Below are positions 29,308-31,634 of a stretch of 31,634 nt of DNA, one piece after another (within the stretch, counting starts at the first letter, position 1; the number at the start of each line of letters is the position of its first letter). The notes beneath the pieces are model-generated. The model saw nothing but the letters and a program-made list of their open reading frames with translations. It was not told the DNA's origin and made no database searches. The stretch spans positions 1 to 31,634 of the forward strand of contig CBDUUP010000009.1 in assembly GCA_965370435.1 (NCBI GenBank). The letters run 5' to 3'. The translations under genes and the position numbers were made by a program. This stretch comes from CBDUUP01 sp965370435. Its GTDB lineage: Bacteria; Chloroflexota; Anaerolineae; Anaerolineales; UBA11579.

Positions 29308-31634
29308 ATGACTTTCCCAGCGGCTTCTGAAGCCCCCCTCTTCCGAATCTATCTCGCCTTAGCTCAATATCCCATCTTGCGGATTCGCATCCGCCAGCGC
29401 ATGCGGCAGGAACTCCACTCGCGGGGCATCCTCTCTACCCAGGAGTTTGAAGCCCGGGTGCGCAATTCGGCCCTGCTCTCCCAGGAACGGGAGGGGATCC
29501 AAGACCCCTTTGGACAGGAGACCGTCGACATGTGGGAGACCCGGCTAGCCCGGACTCGCAGCCATCTGATTGATTATTACTTCGCCAACAACCTGTCTTT
29601 TGAGCTTTTTGAACAGATCGTGAGCGAGACGCTGGCCGAAGAAGGCCAGGAATCAGAGCCTATGCTGGTCTCGTTCAACCCCGAATTGGCCCCTCATAAC
29701 ATCCTCTTCGACCAGGCCAGCGGCATCTTGAACATGCCGCCGGAGGAACGGGCCCGCCACGAGGCCCGATTGCGAGAGATCAAGGTGGTTCTGATCCGCA
29801 ATATGATCAGCGACCAACTGGCCTACGTGGACATTGCCAAACAGTGGTTGACCCTTGACGATTTGCAGGAAATTCGGATGCGCAAGATCGGCCACGGCAA
29901 AATTGGCGGGAAGTCGGCGGGGATGCTCCTGGCCCGCCGCATCTTGCAAGGCTCCGCCCAGGAGGAGATCAGCGCCCACGTCAGCGTCCCTGAATCCTAT
30001 TATCTGGGCGCCGACGTCATGTACGCCTTCATGGCCTTGAACGGGCTGATGCACTGGGGCGACCAGAAGTACAAATCCCCCGAACAGATCCACGCCGAAT
30101 ATCCCCAGATCGTGGAAGAATATCTGGCCGGGAATTTCCCCACCGATATAGTCGGACAGCTTCAGACTCTGCTGGATGAGGTGGGCGACAAACCCATCAT
30201 CGTGCGTTCGTCCAGCTTGCTGGAGGATAACTTCGGCACCTCTTTTGCGGGGAAATACGATAGCTATTTTTGCCCCAACCAGGGCGCCCGGGAAGAGAAC
30301 CTGCAGGCCCTGGTGGAGGCCGTCATCCGGGTCTATGCCAGCACCCTCAACCCCAACGCGTTGACCTATCGTCTGAGCAAAGGCCTTCAAGATTACGACG
30401 AACGCATGGCTATCCTCATCCAGGTGGTGCAGGGCGAGCGTTTTGGGAAATACTTCCTCCCCCATGCTGCCGGAGTGGCTTTTGGGCGCAACCTCTACCG
30501 GTGGACGTCCAAGATACGCCGGGAGGACGGGTTCCTGCGCCTGGTGTGGGGGTTGGGGACCCGAGCCGTGGACCGGGTGGGCCAAGACTATCCCCGTTTG
30601 GTGGCTCTCAGCCATCCCAGCCTGCGTCCGGAGGCCTCTCCCCAACAGATACAAGGATACTCTCAGCAATACGTGGATCTGATCGACCTGGAGGAGAACA
30701 CCTTCAAGACCTTGCCGGTGAGGGAGGTCATCAACCATCGCTATCCCAGCTTGCGCTACGTGGCCGAAGTTTATCAGGATGGATTCCTGGCCCCTCTGCG
30801 CACCAGCCTCTTCGACGGGAGCGCAGACCAATTGGTGTTGACCTTCAGCGAACTGCTCCAGCGGACCCCTTTTGCAGACCATATGCGCCGCATGCTCAGC
30901 ATCCTGGAAAAGCATTATAATTCGCCCGTAGATATGGAATTCACCGTCCAGGTTTCCGACGGGCAGGCCGCCGAATCGGAGGTGGAGATCGCCATCTTGC
31001 AGTGCCGCCCCCAGAGCCACCTGCAGGACAGCCGGGTCGAGATTCCCCCGGGCATCCCCGCCGAGGACCTCATTTTCTCCACCCGGCGGATCGTCCCCCA
31101 TGGGCAGGTGGAGGGCATCCGTTACGTGGGCTTCGTCTCCCCGGAAGGCTACTACGCCCTGCCCACCCCCGCCGACCGCTCCCGGTTGAGCCGCCTGATA
31201 AACCGTTTGAACATCGCTCTGGCCGAGGAGACCTTCATCCTGGTCGGCCCGGGGCGCTGGGGAACCACCAACCCCGACCTGGGCGTGGGCATCGGCTACG
31301 CCGACATCTACAACGCCCGGGCCCTGGTGGAGGTGTCCGGCCAGGGAGTTGGCCCCGCGCCGGAACCTTCTTTTGGCACCCACTTTTTCCAGGACTTGAT
31401 CGAGGCCAAGATCTATCCCCTGGCGGTCTACCTGGATGATGAGGACGCGGTCTTCAATCGAGATTTTTTCTACCAATCGCCCAACCATTTGCTGGAGTTG
31501 ATGCCGGAAGAGACCGATATGGCCGATAGTTTGCGGTTGATCGAAGTGGACGCTTTCCGCCCTGGGCTTACCCTGACGTTGGCAATGGACGACGTAGAAG
31601 GGCGCGCAGTGGCATATCTAAGCAACAGCGCAGA
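29308..31634 (+). CDS. PEP/pyruvate-binding (PPDK/PEP synthase-like) protein, partial at 3' end
   Basis: Open frame of 775 codons that runs off the right edge. It belongs to the pyruvate phosphate dikinase / PEP synthase ATP-binding family: GHGKIGGKSAGMLLA (about 195-209) is the family's start motif, RSSSLLED (300-307) and SFAGKYDSYF (312-321) form the nucleotide site, ILIQVVQG follows near 370, and AILQCRPQ (562-569) closes the ATP-grasp domain. Before it is a ~190-residue helical N-terminal extension of unknown role; after it comes a distinct block with VGPGRWGTTNPDLGVGIGY (646-664). The swivelling phosphohistidine domain expected for a full dikinase is not seen up to the edge, so it may be a PEP-binding-type regulator or partial enzyme. 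ATG at 29308 is inferred; the ribosome site is poor. Confidence 0.9.
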   Translation, partial: MTFPAASEAPLFRIYLALAQYPILRIRIRQRMRQELHSRGILSTQEFEARVRNSALLSQEREGIQDPFGQETVDMWETRLARTRSHLIDYYFANNLSFELFEQIVSETLAEEGQESEPMLVSFNPELAPHNILFDQASGILNMPPEERARHEARLREIKVVLIRNMISDQLAYVDIAKQWLTLDDLQEIRMRKIGHGKIGGKSAGMLLARRILQGSAQEEISAHVSVPESYYLGADVMYAFMALNGLMHWGDQKYKSPEQIHAEYPQIVEEYLAGNFPTDIVGQLQTLLDEVGDKPIIVRSSSLLEDNFGTSFAGKYDSYFCPNQGAREENLQALVEAVIRVYASTLNPNALTYRLSKGLQDYDERMAILIQVVQGERFGKYFLPHAAGVAFGRNLYRWTSKIRREDGFLRLVWGLGTRAVDRVGQDYPRLVALSHPSLRPEASPQQIQGYSQQYVDLIDLEENTFKTLPVREVINHRYPSLRYVAEVYQDGFLAPLRTSLFDGSADQLVLTFSELLQRTPFADHMRRMLSILEKHYNSPVDMEFTVQVSDGQAAESEVEIAILQCRPQSHLQDSRVEIPPGIPAEDLIFSTRRIVPHGQVEGIRYVGFVSPEGYYALPTPADRSRLSRLINRLNIALAEETFILVGPGRWGTTNPDLGVGIGYADIYNARALVEVSGQGVGPAPEPSFGTHFFQDLIEAKIYPLAVYLDDEDAVFNRDFFYQSPNHLLELMPEETDMADSLRLIEVDAFRPGLTLTLAMDDVEGRAVAYLSNSA

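Noticed and set aside
29653..31488. Long minus-strand open frame of 611 codons near the right edge
   Set aside because: It is antisense to the plus-strand PEP/pyruvate-binding gene, which has recognisable motifs over the same span and stays open to the window edge; the minus-strand product is low-complexity Gly/Val/Asp-rich.

Overview
The window looks like a chromosomal segment of an uncultured, Gram-positive-type or monoderm-like bacterium, most probably a member of the Chloroflexota (Anaerolineae/Caldilineae side). This is an inference from gene content and repeat style: MutS2, a SERCA-like P-type ATPase, a cysteine-desulfurase-like protein without the catalytic cysteine, a PEP/pyruvate-binding protein with a GRWG-containing C-terminal part, many threonine/proline-rich lipoproteins, and several families of short dispersed palindromic or tandem repeats. 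No rRNA, tRNA or CRISPR array was seen.

Layout. 1-2379: a 7TM/PAS/PAS histidine kinase on the minus strand. 2380-4812: a broken 3' end of a second P-type ATPase, a terminator, a two-repeat lipoprotein and a long intergenic stretch with an inverted repeat. 4813-7632: an intact Ca2+-type P-type ATPase. 7645-11640: AT-rich accessory DNA with a frameshifted RHS fragment, a small lipoprotein, a 196 bp MITE, two tandemly duplicated membrane-anchored paralogues each trailed by the same decayed coding remnant, and a chimera of IS30-like and IS5-like transposase fragments. 11649-14448: an MFS transporter and rsgA; rsgA is preceded by a 23-codon leader ORF and three successive GC-rich hairpins. 14751-16209: a complete IS4-type insertion sequence with terminal repeats and a 6 bp target duplication; its ends match those of the MITE. 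16257-18079: a dimeric-barrel protein coupled to an unusual ECF-like sigma factor with a zinc-type HxxxCxxC motif, then a small membrane protein. 18211-20655: a PH/SHOCT membrane protein, a cysteine-synthase-like enzyme, and small ORFs with an MNT nucleotidyltransferase. 20772-22611: an AT-rich islet with an unknown protein, a HEPN-type protein and a membrane-anchored secreted protein. 22846-25230: mutS2. 25377-26168: a lipoprotein. 26430-27692: a class V aminotransferase. 28053-29192: dnaN with its own promoter and terminator. 29308 to the right edge: a large PEP/pyruvate-binding protein that runs out of the window.

How it fits together. The GC-rich genes (P-type ATPase, MFS, rsgA, bPH/SHOCT, cysK-like, mutS2, aminotransferase, dnaN, PEP-binding) look like core single-gene units with little operon structure; the AT-rich patches carry the mobile elements, duplicated or decayed surface/toxin-type genes and HEPN/MNT-type genes. 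The observations most worth a second look are the rsgA leader (short ORF plus three hairpins), the IS/MITE pair, the sigma factor with a built-in cysteine/histidine motif, the decayed RHS locus with duplicated anchored proteins, the HEPN-MNT islet, and a promoter whose predicted start coincides with a 15 bp hairpin at 26373.
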